DNA of 64,000 bases from Pictodentalium vernedei (GCA_031216915.1 CM062289.1:250413113-250477112), one strand, 5' to 3'; shown: positions 22,946 through 34,105, counted from the stretch's first letter. A program made the numbers and translations. Notes: generated by a model from the sequence alone, not told the origin.

Positions 22946-23029
22946 GGATGTTCGAAAATGTCATAATCGGCTCGAATCGAATCATCGGGACGATTTGAAA
23001 TCGAATCGAATTTCGAAGCTTCGTAGGTT

Positions 23030-23371
23030 TTAACTCTTTGGTCAGCTGTTGGTTTGTCGCAACAAAGATAGTTACACCCTTGCTTCAAAACAGAAAACAC
23101 TTGAAGTTCTCCTCGTAAATTCTGAATTGCCTACATGAAAATTTAAAGGTGAATATTGTGACAAATCTTATTCTATTTTTTTTAATTTGCACAAAATTTA
23201 AACAAAACCATATTACGTGACACCTCATTGGAACGAGCTGGATGAGCTGGAGCCAATGCAGGGGTCATATGATATGATTTTTTTTAATTTCTTTTGACAA
23301 TTAATTATTTACAACTGGACAATTTGTAAATTACGCGAGCGGATGCGGCAGATTCTTTGGAAATGGGTTAA
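23030..23371 (-). mobile_element. Palindromic TTAA MITE, family 1B, degenerate
   Basis: The right half is recognisable: CCATATTACGTGACACCTCATTGG, a decayed centre (GAGCTGGATGAGCTGGAGC), CAGGGGTCATATGATATG, then GCGAGCGGATGCGGCAGATTC and a TTAA-ended terminus at 23368-23371. This matches family 1B at 60550. The left boundary is less certain, taken at the TTAA at 23030. Confidence 0.6.
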
Positions 23372-23630
23372 TCAACGCATCGGACCTTTTCACACAACGC
23401 TGTTCACAAAAGTTACAGTTCGAACATTATTATTTTTACAATTCTGTGTCCAAAATATAGTTTATTCACTGGAACCACAGCTCGCTCCAGTTAGGTGGTC
23501 ATAACTTATTTTTTTAGTAAAAAAAAATGTTTTTCAAGAAAAATAAATAACAGTGTCGTCTGCTAGCCGTGTTAGATAATTGGTTCTTAATTTTTTTTTA
23601 ATTATACTTAGTTCCAACCAACGGCTTATA
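23372..23630. mobile_element. Further decayed family-1 MITE remnant
   Basis: CACAGCTCGCTCCAGTTAGG, then GGTCATAACTTATTTTTTTAG, and CAGTGTCGTCTGCTAGCCG with a terminal GTTAGATAATTGGTTCTTAA are recognisable pieces of a family-1A right half. The left half could not be traced. Confidence 0.5.
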
Positions 23631-23690
23631 TCAGCTCCTCAAACTCTGATCGACAGAGTTTATTTGAAATCGAATTGCGATTAACCCTTT

Positions 23691-23932
23691 ACCCAACGTA
23701 ACGGCCAAAACCGGCCAGCGCTATTCACAAAAAAGGCCAATTAATTTCAATTATTTTTTCATTTTTTTGTCTCAGAAACATAGGTTATGACCCCTCTTTG
23801 GAACGAGCTCGTCGAGCTCGTTCAATGAGGGGTCATAAGCTATGTTTTTGAGACAAAAAATGAAAAAAAATTAGTTATTCAAGAACTTTGTTTGCAAGTG
23901 TCGTCTGCTTTTCACGTTAGGTAAAGGGTTAA
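23691..23932 (-). mobile_element. Palindromic TTAA MITE, family 1A
   Basis: TTAA lies at both ends, with CCCTTTACCCAACGTAACGG left and CACGTTAGGTAAAGGG right. The palindrome arms (CATAGGTTATGACCCCTC and GAGGGGTCATAAGCTATG) surround CGAGCTCGTCGAGCTCG, with one base lost in the right arm. Confidence 0.92.
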
Positions 23933-24069
23933 CAAACATTGAATGGATAGGTTTATAGTTCCAACCAACAGATTCTAACCGCATCTCAGATTCTGACCGA
24001 AATATATTATGATAGCCTTCATTATGCCTAACAGGCATAGCATAAGTGGGAATATACAGTGCTAGCCCA

Positions 24070-24246
24070 GAGGCGGCGGACGCTCCAAAAAAGTGTGGGG
24101 GGGGGGGGGGGTCACACCTTTCTGGGCACCGCAAGGCTGTGGGATAAAAAATAATTTTTCTTCGGGATTGGGGGGAGGGGGTCAATGTTGGTGGGGCGGT
24201 GTATTCATGCAAACTCAGCTTATTTATTTATTTTTTTTTTTTTTTC
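24070..24246. repeat. G-rich low-complexity tract and poly-T
   Basis: A run of about 14 G lies near 24098, with a second G-rich patch at 24165-24182 and a T-run at 24229-24244. Frames overlapping it are artefacts. Confidence 0.8.
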
Positions 24247-24473
24247 TTAAACATTAGAACCCTGGTGGTAAATTCCGTATCAATTCAATGGCAGCAATTG
24301 AATTGCCCCATTATTTGTGGGCAGATCAATTAATATTTTCAAGGTGCAGCCTCATAGTTGCACGTTAAAATATTGATTGGTCTTCCCCATACATTCACTT
24401 ACCAGCTATCATACTTAATGAATTTATAAAGTTCATGGGCCAGAAAAGCGGCCTCTCGGGTTCAGAGGTCTAA
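24247..24473 (-). mobile_element. TTAA-type MITE, family 2 (reverse orientation)
   Basis: It begins TTAAACATTAGAACCCTGGTGG and ends ATGGGCCAGAAAAGCGGCCTC...GGTTCAGAGGTCTAA, the reverse complement of the family-2 ends. The central AACGTGCAG-type inversion is visible as TTTTCAAGGTGCAGCC and TTGCACGTTAAAATATTG. Confidence 0.7.
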
Positions 24474-25789
24474 TCATAACTTTGAAACCGTTATTTGAAA
24501 TATTACGTTCCATTTGGAGCTTTCTATTTTTATTCCAAAAAATCTTGAAAATTGATGTGGTCATATATGTATAGGTGATATGTAGTGACCATAAGGGTTG
24601 TGCATAATTATCAGAACGATTGACGTTCTCGAATAGTTTTGAGGACAGGTTCATAACGGTGTTGTCTCCGTGATAGCGGTGACATCGCTGGTCTTGTGAC
24701 AGACCACCATTGCCGACATCTGTATCAAGTAATATCAGTCCGGCAGATAATGGGTCTTTCTGAGGTGAAGAACTTCTTGAATACTCAGGAATACTGAGCG
24801 AAAAATAGCTACAATCGTTACTTTTGCAGAGTTGTAAAAGTGTACGGGCGAGAATACTACCAGCTTTTTATCGTTTTATCAAGAAAGTCGTTCTTCATGA
24901 CGAAATTATCTCCCAGGGGCGCGATGGTGTGTTGGATAGTAGAAAGAAGCGAAAATCGACATACGTGCTGCCTTTCGTTTTGATTAATTGTAGTCAAACC
25001 GACAGCCGATACATTTTACTTCTTTCTAAGAGTCCATGGGAAGAGTTTGTAAACTTATGTGTGTCGGAGAAGGAGGGGGTGGGTGGGGTGGGGGGGGGGG
25101 GGGTATAGGGGAAGGTAGATGGCATTAATATTCATATATTAGCATATGTTTTATACTCAGTCTAACAAAACAAATAAGGTGATCGATGGGTAGTTATCCA
25201 CTCAATGTAATACATTAAGTCGCTCAATAGTTTTTCATGGAAATCGACCGTGCTGCTTAATACAAAATAAAACGCGTGTTGTGTAGTTATAATATGGGTA
25301 TAATGTGCATTATACCACATAAAAACGTCTCCGGACGTCTATTGAGCGCTATTGATAACATGTCAGACGAGTTGGAATATATCTATAATTTTATGCTGTG
25401 CATTGGATACTTAGCACAAAACTATCGGAACTTATTTATTCATTTTACCCCATAAGTTACCAGTTAATTGTGTTTGCTAGCTTGGGGGAAATAATTAACT
25501 TTCTGAACAAGACACCGCGTTTATTTTTTCATTTTTAGAAATGTCATTAACACTGAGTGTCGGACTAATGCCCTCAGAGATATTTTTCCCATTATATCCT
25601 TACTTGTTTATGTGTCAGTCTCTGACTATTTCATAATTCTTTTTGACTTGGCACTCCTGCGTCCTTTAACAGTTCGAAAGAACCTTACATACTGTAAATA
25701 CCGTAATATCGACCATGTCAATTTTGCAGGGGCTCTTGCTTCCAAATCACTTACTCATGTGAGCTGAGGACGACCAGTGCGGGACATTG
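24474..25789. other. Unannotated stretch with poly-G
   Basis: No gene was recognised. A GGGGTGGG-rich run reaching 16 G lies at about 25070-25104. The only frames are short, and one (24824-25108) ends in poly-Gly from this tract. Confidence 0.45.
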
Positions 25790-27480
25790 GCTTTGCCACC
25801 ATCACTTTACTTCTCAAAGTCGTCGAAGAGTTCTTGTGCCAATGAAAGGTCGCACGTTCGGCGTACGCCAATGTTCTCCGTGGTTCATTGGTGAGATTAG
25901 GAATACCAAATCCTCCACAGAATATCAGTGGCGACAAACGAAGCTGATTGTTCAGAAAGAGGTTTGTCAGTCAATGGAATGCCGTCAACAAACTTATTAA
26001 ATCAGCCGAAAGCAAAATTACTTTTCCGATTTAATTTCTGACAATGTAAATTCTCCGCATGTTCTGTCCACTATCATTGCAACGACAAAAGATCACCATC
26101 CCGCCGAAAGGCTACCGTGAAGCTTACACATTTCAAACTTTTAGCACTCAAAGATGTCCATATGCTAATATTCAAAGGACATCTGTACAGTGCGCATTAG
26201 ATGTCATTCCGACACAGTTGTTAGAAACGTGTCTTTCGGAATTGGGTATGCCAATTTTAAAACTAGTAAAAGTAAATGTCTCACTAAAGTTTGGCGTCTT
26301 TGTTACGACCATGAAGCATTTTTAAGGCAAGCCCCTTCTCGGAAACTATTGCTGGGCAAGGAGGTTTTGAAAAACTGCTGCCCGGTCTCTAAACTCGTAT
26401 TCCTATCTAGGAGCGGGTGGTTGTTTTTCAACTAATTCCCCATATGGCCACCAATGACTTATCCGAAGCCTTCCAGTCTGCATACAGGTCGCATTGTATA
26501 TCGAAATGGCGCTTCCAAGAGGAGAAATGACTCAAATCCAGGTATAAACATAAAGTTTCGTGCCTTGTTTTGTTTGACTGAGGCGCCGCTTTCGGCACCA
26601 TAAACCTTAAAATCTTAAAATTGAAAGATCAGATGGTTTCTAAATCATAAAGCGAATTTTCAGAAACCATCCAACGAAGCATGAAAAGCACACAGAGGGC
26701 AGTCAACGCCGCTTTGGCGGCCATCGCCACTTTGGTGGTCAAGTCTGATCCGATCTGGGATGGCTGTCGCCTTGACACAAGTTGCAATTGATATTTCTTT
26801 TCTTTTTGATGTTATTTGCGTTGTAACTTCAGAAGTTTAGCGTAGATTGCAAACAAACCTGAGACTTCCGAACTGTCTCTGCCGCGTGTGCATGCAACGT
26901 TTGCTCTCCATAAGTGCTATGACCATATATACGCTTGACACAAATTAAAAGTAGTATTTAGACACTGACGTCCGCTCGTCACGGTAACGGCAACCCGATA
27001 TTTCTAAACTTTCGAGAACGAAAGTTGAAGACTGGGGTTGAGATTGAAATTTTAAGAAAAACGCCTAAATTAGGCGCTGTTTTGGGATGAAGAAGGGAAA
27101 CCAAAAATTGTTCAGCCTTAGTTCAGAACTGGAAATGGAAGTTAATAATTGTGCCAAATTTCGTGAAATTGCTTCACGGAAAGTACCCTAAATCGTGGCG
27201 GCAGGAAAGAAAAAGACAAAAAGGCTGACGATCGCTATGTCATTTCAGCTTCGTTGAATTGACTTCAATAAAACAAGAACAAAGAGTATGTCTCACAGGC
27301 CAAGCGCTTGACTGGTTTGCATCATACCTCTCAGGTCGGACACAAAGCGAAGTCATTGACAGCAAATTGTCAGAACAAGTGACCTTTCAGTTCGACCTCA
27401 GTGGAATATCATGCGCACCTTCGTCCCCTCTCAGAAGATCTCATGCAGAATTTTATGTGACGTCATTGTCACGTGACCCA
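25790..27480 (+). pseudogene. L2/CR1-type LINE ORF2 relic (linker to mid-RT)
   Basis: Broken plus-strand frames read in LINE order. First comes the post-endonuclease linker (VRQCSPWFIGEIRNTKSS..., YFSDLISDNVNSPHVLS) near 25860-26060. Then, near 26190-26330, comes an ALDVIPTQLLETCLSEL... segment like the DPIPTSLLK..L RT start. LGKEVLKNCCPVSKLVFLS near 26355-26410 is the KNYRPVSNLPFLS motif. SEAFQSAYRSHC is near 26465, and a decayed LFD.GAAFGTIN block (the Asp-bearing motif A) near 26575. Finally VCLTGQALDWFASYLSGRTQSEVI is at 27287-27350. Stops and frameshifts separate them and the YADD motif is absent. It is an old, inactive copy, distinct from the LINE at 1-10842. Confidence 0.8.
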
Positions 27481-28118
27481 GTTACATCATATAGGGTTGT
27501 AACTCACTGGTGTGACCATGTTGTTCCGTCATTACCATAGTAATACATATGTGTCAGTGCGCATTCGCAATACATGTTATTAGGGTGATACGAGATTCCG
27601 TTGTCAATTTTGTTCAAAAATCCTCTAATAGCACGGGGATGTGTTCGCTAGAAGGGGTGGGCATATCCAATTAGCAAAAACAACCCGACATCTACCCCAA
27701 ACACAAAAACGGTAAAATCACTGAAACAGACCCTGCAAATACCCCATTTTGGGCTAATAATAAGAGTAACGCGTAGTGCTATAGGACTAGTGGGGAGTTG
27801 TTCTATTGCCCAAGAGTACTTTTACTGGTTCGAATTTGCCTCAAATCCTTGGTTACTTCTTAAACCCAACTTTATTCGTCTGCCCCATGGTATACTCCAG
27901 TAGAGTAGAAGAGCATGCCAGATGGAACAGTTTTAGCTTATTGTTACTAATGTTAGCTTTTCTGGTCTGTCCTGACGATTTCTGACAATATTCCGGGTGC
28001 TCATGTTATCGTTCTTAACAGCATGAGTCATGTTTCGTTTATCCGTGGCATCCAATCAGATCACTTTACTGCAACTAACTAACTAACTAACTAAACTAAT
28101 CACATCACTCTATTCAAC
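27481..28118. other. Unannotated spacer with (AACT)n
   Basis: It contains a short AACT microsatellite at about 28073-28096. No gene was recognised. Confidence 0.5.
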
Positions 28119-28526
28119 ATGCCGAAGCGTTTATCGATCAAGGACTGGAACACGCATTGCTCGGACAACTCGAAGCGTATCGAGCAAAAGATCTCTCGAG
28201 CAATTGCTGGAGCAAGTGACTCCACATACGATTCTTATCCTCGTCTCGAAAAATGGATTCTTTTACCACAGACGTTTCCCGGAAAGAGATTCAGTAAAAG
28301 GATCCCATAAGAAGGTTTCGGTAGTGGTATTCCAAACCCATATGCAACTTCTGGTAGTCTTATCGTCGTCTATCTCGCCTGTGATCAACCTCTGTTGTAT
28401 TTACCATTACCATGGTGTTGTACATCATTGCAGCAGCTTTGTATCATTAATATTGACTTGTGGCTTTATGACTCTCAGAACCGCTCATTGCACTCCTTTC
28501 GCCACGGGTCCCAGTTCATAATACTA
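28119..28526 (+). repeat. 0.55-kb tandem repeat, unit 1 (left part)
   Basis: It shares an ordered series of words with 29236-29640: GAACACGCATTGCTCGGAC / ATTGCTCGAACGAC, GACGTTTCCCGGAA / GACGTTTCCCAGAA, CATATGCAACTTCTGG / CATATGCAGCTCCTGG, CCTGTGATCA, and CCAGTTCATA. The 63- and 105-codon frames here look like chance. The unit is split by the element at 28527-29120 and resumes at 29121. Confidence 0.75.
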
Positions 28527-29120
28527 TAATTACATTGTTAATGTACGTACGTTTTGGGTCCAAATACTCAATTCCCATTGGTCAGCTGGGTGAAAACGTC
28601 ATGACCAAATGTAATTCATTTTCCATTGAATACATTTGGTCGAACTTTGACCCGCATTTACAGTAGAGCGCAGTTGACAGAATTTTATTCGGGCGGAGTT
28701 TGGGCGTGCTTTTAACTTTTAGCGCCTCTCCCAGTGATCAACTTCGCTGCTGTTTCTTTGGTGACATTTCCCAACTGTGGCATAAAGCCCGTTACTAAAA
28801 TACTCGTTTCCATTTCTAATGTTGTGAAAATTAAAAATCAGAGTTGTGCGCTTTGTATTTTGTGTGAGGGTGGTGTTTCTCCTCGTTCGTTCGTACTATT
28901 ATTTCGTCTTTCTGCTTTGTTGTTTGGTAAAAAGTAGTTTAAACAGTTACCGAATGTAATTATAAGAATTGAATGCAATTTTTATAATCTTTATTGGAGT
29001 ATGAACGTGTGGGAATGGGTACAAATTATGTATGAATCCCGAAGGGATTCATACAATTTGTACCCATTCCCACACGTTCATACTCCAATAAAGATTATAA
29101 AAATTGCATTCAATTCTTAA
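28527..29120 (+). mobile_element. 0.6-kb repeat ending in a long palindrome (copy 1)
   Basis: It starts TAATTACATTGTTAATGTA and ends GCATTCAATTCTTAA. About 440 bp of unique sequence, including GACCAAATGTAATTCATT / ACATTTGGTC as a small inverted repeat, leads to a palindrome (28964-29120). The arms of that palindrome, about 75 bp each (AGAATTGAATGCAATTTTTA left, its complement right), fold on a short loop. The right arm contains AATAAA. A second copy is at 33168-33790. The insertion interrupts the tandem repeat, whose intact counterpart is at 29625-29660. No coding frame was recognised. Confidence 0.85.
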
Positions 29121-29800
29121 ATCATACTTGGTGTCCAGTACTTTTAGCAGTCGAATACAAACAGTTAGTTCTAACGACTTTTTCATACCTATTCGAAGTT
29201 CCTCTAATGACCTACTGAACACTGACTGGAAAAGGTATTGCTCGAACGACTAGAATCGTATTGAGCAAATAAGTTGTCGAGCAATTGCTCCAATGAGCAA
29301 TGAGCGACTGAACATACAACTCTTATCCCTATCGCAGAAAAAAAGCGATTTTATAACACTGACGTTTCCCAGAAATGGGTTCTCTTAGTGGGATTTCGTA
29401 AAAGGGATTTCATAAGTGGGATTCTATAAGCGGGATTCCAAGCTCATATGCAGCTCCTGGTTGCCTTACCATCGGTTTCCACCAGCTATCCATCCTGTGA
29501 TCAGCCTCTACTGTATTCACCATTACTATAGTGTTCCACCATCCTAACAACCTGGTAGCATCACTATTGACACGTGGTACTATGGCTCTTAGAACCTACC
29601 ATTACACACAACTGCCACTACGGTACCAGTTCATATCATTATCACACTTGCATTTCAGTACTGAATGTTCTAGCAGTCGAACACTTGGTTTCCAGTACTG
29701 AATGTTCTAGCAGTCGAATACAATCAACTTCCTTCAGCGTCTTCTGCATACCATTTCCTACTTCCTCTAATGACCTATCGAGCGGTGACTGAAAAAGACA
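29121..29800 (+). repeat. 0.55-kb tandem repeat, end of unit 1 and unit 2
   Basis: 29121-29235 completes unit 1 (GTGTCCAGTACTTTTAGCAG, then CCTCTAATGACCTACTGAAC). 29236-29800 is a full second unit ending CCTCTAATGACCTATCGAGC. A 48-bp internal duplication of CAGTACTGAATGTTCTAGCAG is seen at about 29656-29722. Confidence 0.75.
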
Positions 29801-30299
29801 TTATTATGCTAGTAAATTTGTTTATCCAATCAAATGAAGTTACTGAGAGACATAGACTCCGCAATATTAGGTTTAGAATAGCTGAAAAGCACCCAATATT
29901 AATTTAATATTAGGTGCCCGTCAGCCATTTTATTTTATCATTATATCCACACACCTCAGCTTTTACGTTCGTACATGCTGCAGCGCAGTCGTACAGAAGC
30001 CCACCATATAAAACAGGCCCGTCGTATAATCATTGCATTCAATTGAATGAAACTGTTATAATAAAATGCCAACCCAGCCCAAAACATTGGCAGTTATAGA
30101 ACAAGTCACGAGTGATTTATTAGAATGCGGAAGCAAAATTACTCCCCTTGTTGCGTATGTAAACATCATCTGCTTTGTTTTCATTTTTTTCCTCAGTGAC
30201 ATTTTAGCATGCCGTGCATAATAAATACGTTACAGTGCGTTTCGCCTCACCTAATATTGTTTTCTCTTCGCCGTATATGACACTGTATCTACCAACTAA
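29801..30299. other. Unannotated spacer
   Basis: CAATATTAATTTAATATTAGG at about 29893 is a short palindromic word. No gene was recognised. Confidence 0.4.
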
Positions 30300-30420
30300 A
30301 CGCCATGTAACTTATATTACTCGAACGACTAGAAACTCATAGAGCCAATGAACTATTGAGTAATTACACGGACAAGTGACTCCCCCTACGAATCTTCAAC
30401 CCATTTCGGAATCTGAGGAT
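30300..30420 (+). repeat. 0.55-kb tandem repeat, partial third unit
   Basis: ATTACTCGAACGACTAGAAAC, GACAAGTGACTCCCCCTACG and TTTCGGAATC follow the order of the starts of units 1 and 2, then similarity fades. Confidence 0.6.
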
Positions 30421-30796
30421 ACTTACGACGTAGTGATGTACAACTTGAGGACACCATTTGGGGGATACTTTTTGGAGGATGCCGTTTGGGGGATAGTCGT
30501 CAGAGGATAGTTATATTCAAAAGGAAGTGATTACACAGTCGGAGTGCATATCTGTTGTCATAGTGCACTTTGCAGGTAGCTATGTCATTATGTCATACTG
30601 GATGTGATGTCATTTCTTTTTTCACACCGCAGTGCATTATATCAAATAGCATGTTGTCAAGGTAGTGTATGATATACCGTCATAGAAATAGTCCAATGCC
30701 AATGATGACATGTGTCGCGTGACCAGTGACGTCATCTGTGACGTCATTGAATAAACTTAGAAACCGTATGTGTAATTACTTTTAACAAGCATTTGT
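30421..30796. other. Non-coding stretch with paired TGACGTCA words
   Basis: GTGACGTCATCTGTGACGTCATTG at about 30727-30750 gives two consensus CRE/ATF sites 14 bp apart. A short GGGGGATA/GGAGGATG repeat is at about 30462-30505. No adjacent promoter or gene was identified. Confidence 0.4.
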
Positions 30797-31135
30797 ATGT
30801 AGATCTCCAATGGCTTCCTGTTCAGCAAAGTATCCAATTCAATTTTCTTCTTCTTTTCTTATCTTTAAATGCACCAAAGGATCTGCAGCATCCTACTTGT
30901 CTAATTTGCTAGTTCAACCCTCATCTAAATTAAGTTTTACTGGCGATAGAGCATTTGCCGTTGCCGAGCCAAACCAATGGAGTTCTCTTCTAAATCGTCT
31001 ACAAGAAGCGGATTCGAAAGAATCATTGAAGTCGGGAATTAAAAGTACTTTTTTCCATAAGACATTTTGCAATTTCGTACGGCCACAGAGCACCATCTGT
31101 GGATTTAATGCTATGAAATAGCATTATTATTACGA
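30797..31135 (+). pseudogene. L2/CR1-type LINE 3' end (5'-truncated)
   Basis: It starts in one frame as DLQWLPVQQSIQFNF (the LHWLPV..RI.FK motif), shifts once, then reads FLIFKCTKGSAASYLSNLL, GDRAFAVAEPNQWSSLLNRL and SKESLKSGIKSTFF. This is the standard C-terminus of L2/CR1 ORF2 (RAFSVAAPKLWNSLP..., FKS.LKT.LF). It ends in an ATTATTATT tail at about 31122-31133. 5' truncation with an intact tail is the normal result of abortive retrotransposition. Confidence 0.85.
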
Positions 31136-31374
31136 GAATCAAACGGAAAAAGCACTCCGCATTCTCGTTCTATCTGACAACATCGACCTCAGGCCGGCTA
31201 CACACATGGAGCCACGCCAGAGTAGATATGGATAAGCAAAAGCTAAGAGCAGTGTAAGCTCTGTTCAATGCACATCCCCAACCTCCAGAAGACATGCCTG
31301 CATTGGTTACTTTCTTGCCCTACTCCGACCTACTCACAAGAAATAATCGCAGCAACAGAAGTTACTCTTTTTTA

Positions 31375-31462
31375 ATTATTCTCCATTGGACATTTTGCAA
31401 TATTGTACAGCCATTGAGCACCATGTGTGATTTCGGGATATAAAATTATATTATTATTATTA
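31375..31462 (+). mobile_element. Second L2/CR1-type LINE 3' tail fragment
   Basis: GGACATTTTGCAATATTGTACAGCC and GAGCACCATGTGTG match the end of the 30797-31135 element (GACATTTTGCAATTTCGTACGGCC, GAGCACCATCTGTGG). It ends in (ATT)n at about 31444-31462. Confidence 0.75.
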
Positions 31463-31786
31463 ATAACATCTTCAATGTTGGGGCTCATTCAGGGACGTAG
31501 GAAGTATTTAGACGGTGTGGGGGGGGGGGGGCGGCGGTCGTACAATGACACTCCCAAATTGATATATATATTTATCATATGACTCGTCCGTTTTGTTCAC
31601 TTTAAAACAGTTGATATTTTGTTTTCATATTAATCAGTGATAAATAAAGCCTTCCGTCAATTTCATTGGTTAATTTAAAAACTGGACAATTTGATTGTCT
31701 TAACAAAATACAAATGGGTCACATTTGCATAATTTCAGTAGGGAGAATTTACGTTATCTGTCCTATTTAGGCTGGGTTATATTGTA
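31463..31786. other. Unannotated spacer with poly-G
   Basis: A G-run of about 13 lies near 31518. No gene was recognised. Confidence 0.45.
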
Positions 31787-32003
31787 TTAATATTTTACCT
31801 ACAAGAAAAACGCCATTCATTTTTTTTTTATATTTTCACTTTTGTTTCCAAAACATAGGTTATGACCCCTCAATAGAACTAGCGTGTCGCGCTCGTTCCA
31901 ATGAGGGGTTATAACCTATGTTTTGGAAGCAAAAAATGAAAGTTTTTAGTTATACGAGGATGTTTAATTCCAAGTGCCGTCTGCAAGTTAGGTGATGGGT
32001 TAA
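31787..32003. mobile_element. Palindromic TTAA MITE, family 1A, diverged
   Basis: TTAA lies at 31787 and 32000. The core arms are recognisable (AACATAGGTTATGACCCCTC left, GAGGGGTTATAACCTATGTT right), and the centre is scrambled (AATAGAACTAGCGTGTCGCGCTCG). The outer ends are decayed (TATTTTACCTAC and GTTAGGTGATGGG). Confidence 0.8.
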
Positions 32004-32048
32004 AAAGTCATACTAAGTGGCTAGTTTATGCGCGTGTGTGTCATATGA

Positions 32049-32205
32049 TAAATAGGATATGAAATGAATATTTTTCTCATATAATATTTATGAATCTCGT
32101 CCGAATTTTCCGTTTGTGCTCGCCAGAGGCTCGTCAAAACGGAAAATTCTTAGACTCGTTTCATAAATATTATATGAGAAAAACACTCATTCCATATCCG
32201 CTATA
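32049..32205. repeat. Fold-back palindrome
   Basis: GGATATGAAATGAATATTTT...CATATAATATTTATGA pairs with TCATAAATATTATATG...CATTCCATATCC. The inner pair is AATTTTCCGTTT / AAAACGGAAAATT. The loop is about 20 bases. Arms are about 65 bp. Confidence 0.85.
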
Positions 32206-32310
32206 TCAGTGTTGGATTATGTGCCTTAACGTCATGGCAGGATTATAGCACATAAAGCTGTGTTTCGGACTCACGAACCTCAACATTAAGAAACAATTTC
32301 ACTTTTGGCT

Positions 32311-32368
32311 CCATATTTAATAAATTTTCCCATCGGGCCCGTTAGGGAAAATTTATTAAGTATTGAGC
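32311..32368. repeat. Small palindrome
   Basis: CTCCATATTTAATAAATTTTCCC pairs with AGGGAAAATTTATTAAGTATTGAG around a short GC-rich loop. Confidence 0.75.
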
Positions 32369-32489
32369 TAAACGTACATTTTTCTCCACTTTAAAGGCCG
32401 TATGAGATAAATCGAAGCAGGAGGGAATTTTAACATATTAAGAGTAATGTCTGTGCACCCCTTCCTAAGATTACAATTTCGGGTTGGAA

Positions 32490-32567
32490 ACTCTTTCTCT
32501 CTCTCTCTTTCTCACCCCCCCCCCCCACTCCTCTCTCCCTCTTCCCCCCTCTCTCTCTCTCTCTCGC

Positions 32568-32613
<46 letters not shown>
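32490..32613. repeat. (CT)n/(C)n microsatellite
   Basis: Long CT-dinucleotide tracts are interrupted by a C-run at 32515-32526. All overlapping frames (Ser-Leu or Arg-Glu repeats) are artefacts. Confidence 0.95.
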
Positions 32614-32616
<3 letters not shown>

Positions 32617-33100
32617 TTTTCGGAAGAAGTTGAAGGAAAGGCACGTACCCCTTTTGTCCCCGGCTCTTACTTCCCTGGGCCCATTGATTCTCAAAACAGC
32701 AACTCTGCACATAATCGGATTTGGTTTTGTGGACTTGGTCGGGGCCGACATCTGACCGCGGGGCTCTTTGCATTTGTTTGCGGAGGAGAGAACGTTGTTT
32801 CAATTCGTCCGTTTGACATTTGATTTTAGGTAACGTCATCTAAAAATGACCTCCCAGCAGGAATGATATACGCTTTCGCATACCTTGTATTACCAATACG
32901 GTCCAACAGAAGAAAAATATTTTTCTCATGCTTAATAAAGGAAATGACATGCAGCTGAATTTTGATTCTCAAAAGTTGGACCATAGGATTTTACATAAAT
33001 ATAACTGCACGTTTGTCTTGAGTAGGGGTGGAATGCCTTATTACTGAAACTGTGGTCGAAGATCTCAATCAATAAAGACTAAGAACATAACGAAGATAGT
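32614..33100. other. Unannotated spacer
   Basis: No gene or repeat was recognised. Confidence 0.4.
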
Positions 33101-33985
33101 GTATGGGGGATGAAATCAACGACCCGATTGCACTCTACCCCAGTGGTGTCCTATATTTATACGACGAATAATTACATTGTTAATGTAGTTATACGTTTTG
33201 GGTCCAAATACTCAATTCCCATTGGTCAGCTGGATGAAAACGTCATGACCAAATGTAATTCATTTTCCAATGAATACATTTGGTCGAACTTTGACACGCA
33301 TTTACGGTAAAGCGCAGTTGACAGAATGTAATTCGGGCGGTGTTTGGGCGGGTTTTTAACTTTTAGCGCCTCTCGCAGTGATCAACTCCGCAGCTGTTTC
33401 TTTGGTGGCATTCCCAACTGTGGCATAAAGCCCGTTACTAAAATACTGGTATTCATTTCTAAAGTTGTGAAAATTAAAAATCAGAGTTGTGCGCTTTGTC
33501 TTTTGTGTGAGGGTGTTTTTTCGCCTCGTTCGCCCGTACACGTTTTATTTCGTCTTTCTGCTTTGTTGTTTGGTAAAAAGTAGTTTAAACAGTTACGGAA
33601 TGTAATTATAAGAATTGAATGCAATTATTATAATCTTTATTGGAGTATGAACGTGTGGGAATGGGTACAAATTATGTATGAATCCCGAAGAAATTGTATG
33701 AATCCCTTCGGGATTCATACATAATTTGTACCCATTCCCACACGTTCATACTCCAATAAAGATTATAAAAATTGCATTCAATTCTTAATTCAACTTGAAC
33801 TTAGTGAATGAAACTAATATTTTTAAGTCTATTTACAATCTTGCTTGACACTGTTTTTGTGTCGAAGCACTTCATTCAAGCCATAACGTCATTCTTAGGA
33901 GTAACAACCAATCAGGTGCGTTCTTACATGACGCTTCAACACGTACGCCGGATTCCACGTGTGATCTACATTTCTATATCTGTAT
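33101..33985. repeat. Dispersed repeat interrupted by the palindrome element
   Basis: Left part: TGTATGGGGGATGAAATCAACGACCCGA...ATATTTATACGACGAA (33101-33167). Right part: TTTACAATCTTGCTTGACACTG...TTCATTCAAGCC...ACCAATCAGGTGCG (33825-33925). Both resemble 59250-59315 and 59630-59725 in the same order. At 59315 no palindrome element is present, so that site acts as an unfilled relative. Confidence 0.65.
33168..33790 (+). mobile_element. 0.6-kb repeat ending in a long palindrome (copy 2)
   Basis: It is about 93-95% identical by eye to 28527-29120, from TAATTACATTGTTAATGTA to GCATTCAATTCTTAA. The palindrome (33609-33790) has a larger loop, with an extra short inverted piece (GAAATTGTATGAATCCC) at the turn. 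The 79-codon frame 33344-33583 parallels a 67-codon frame at 28734-28937, but frameshifts between the copies argue against coding. Confidence 0.85.
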
Positions 33986-34105
33986 TGTATCGGGTAACGT
34001 TGAATTGACATAGCAATCGGGATATAATTATATTTCCTGTGAGAAAGCACAAGTAGCAGTTACAAACCTTCTGTTCAAGGTTCGCACGTTTGCTCCAATC
34101 ATATA

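Noticed and set aside
32430..32755. Overlapping frames with Arg-Glu or Ser-Leu repeats
   Set aside because: Read from (CT)n; no domain, no splice context.
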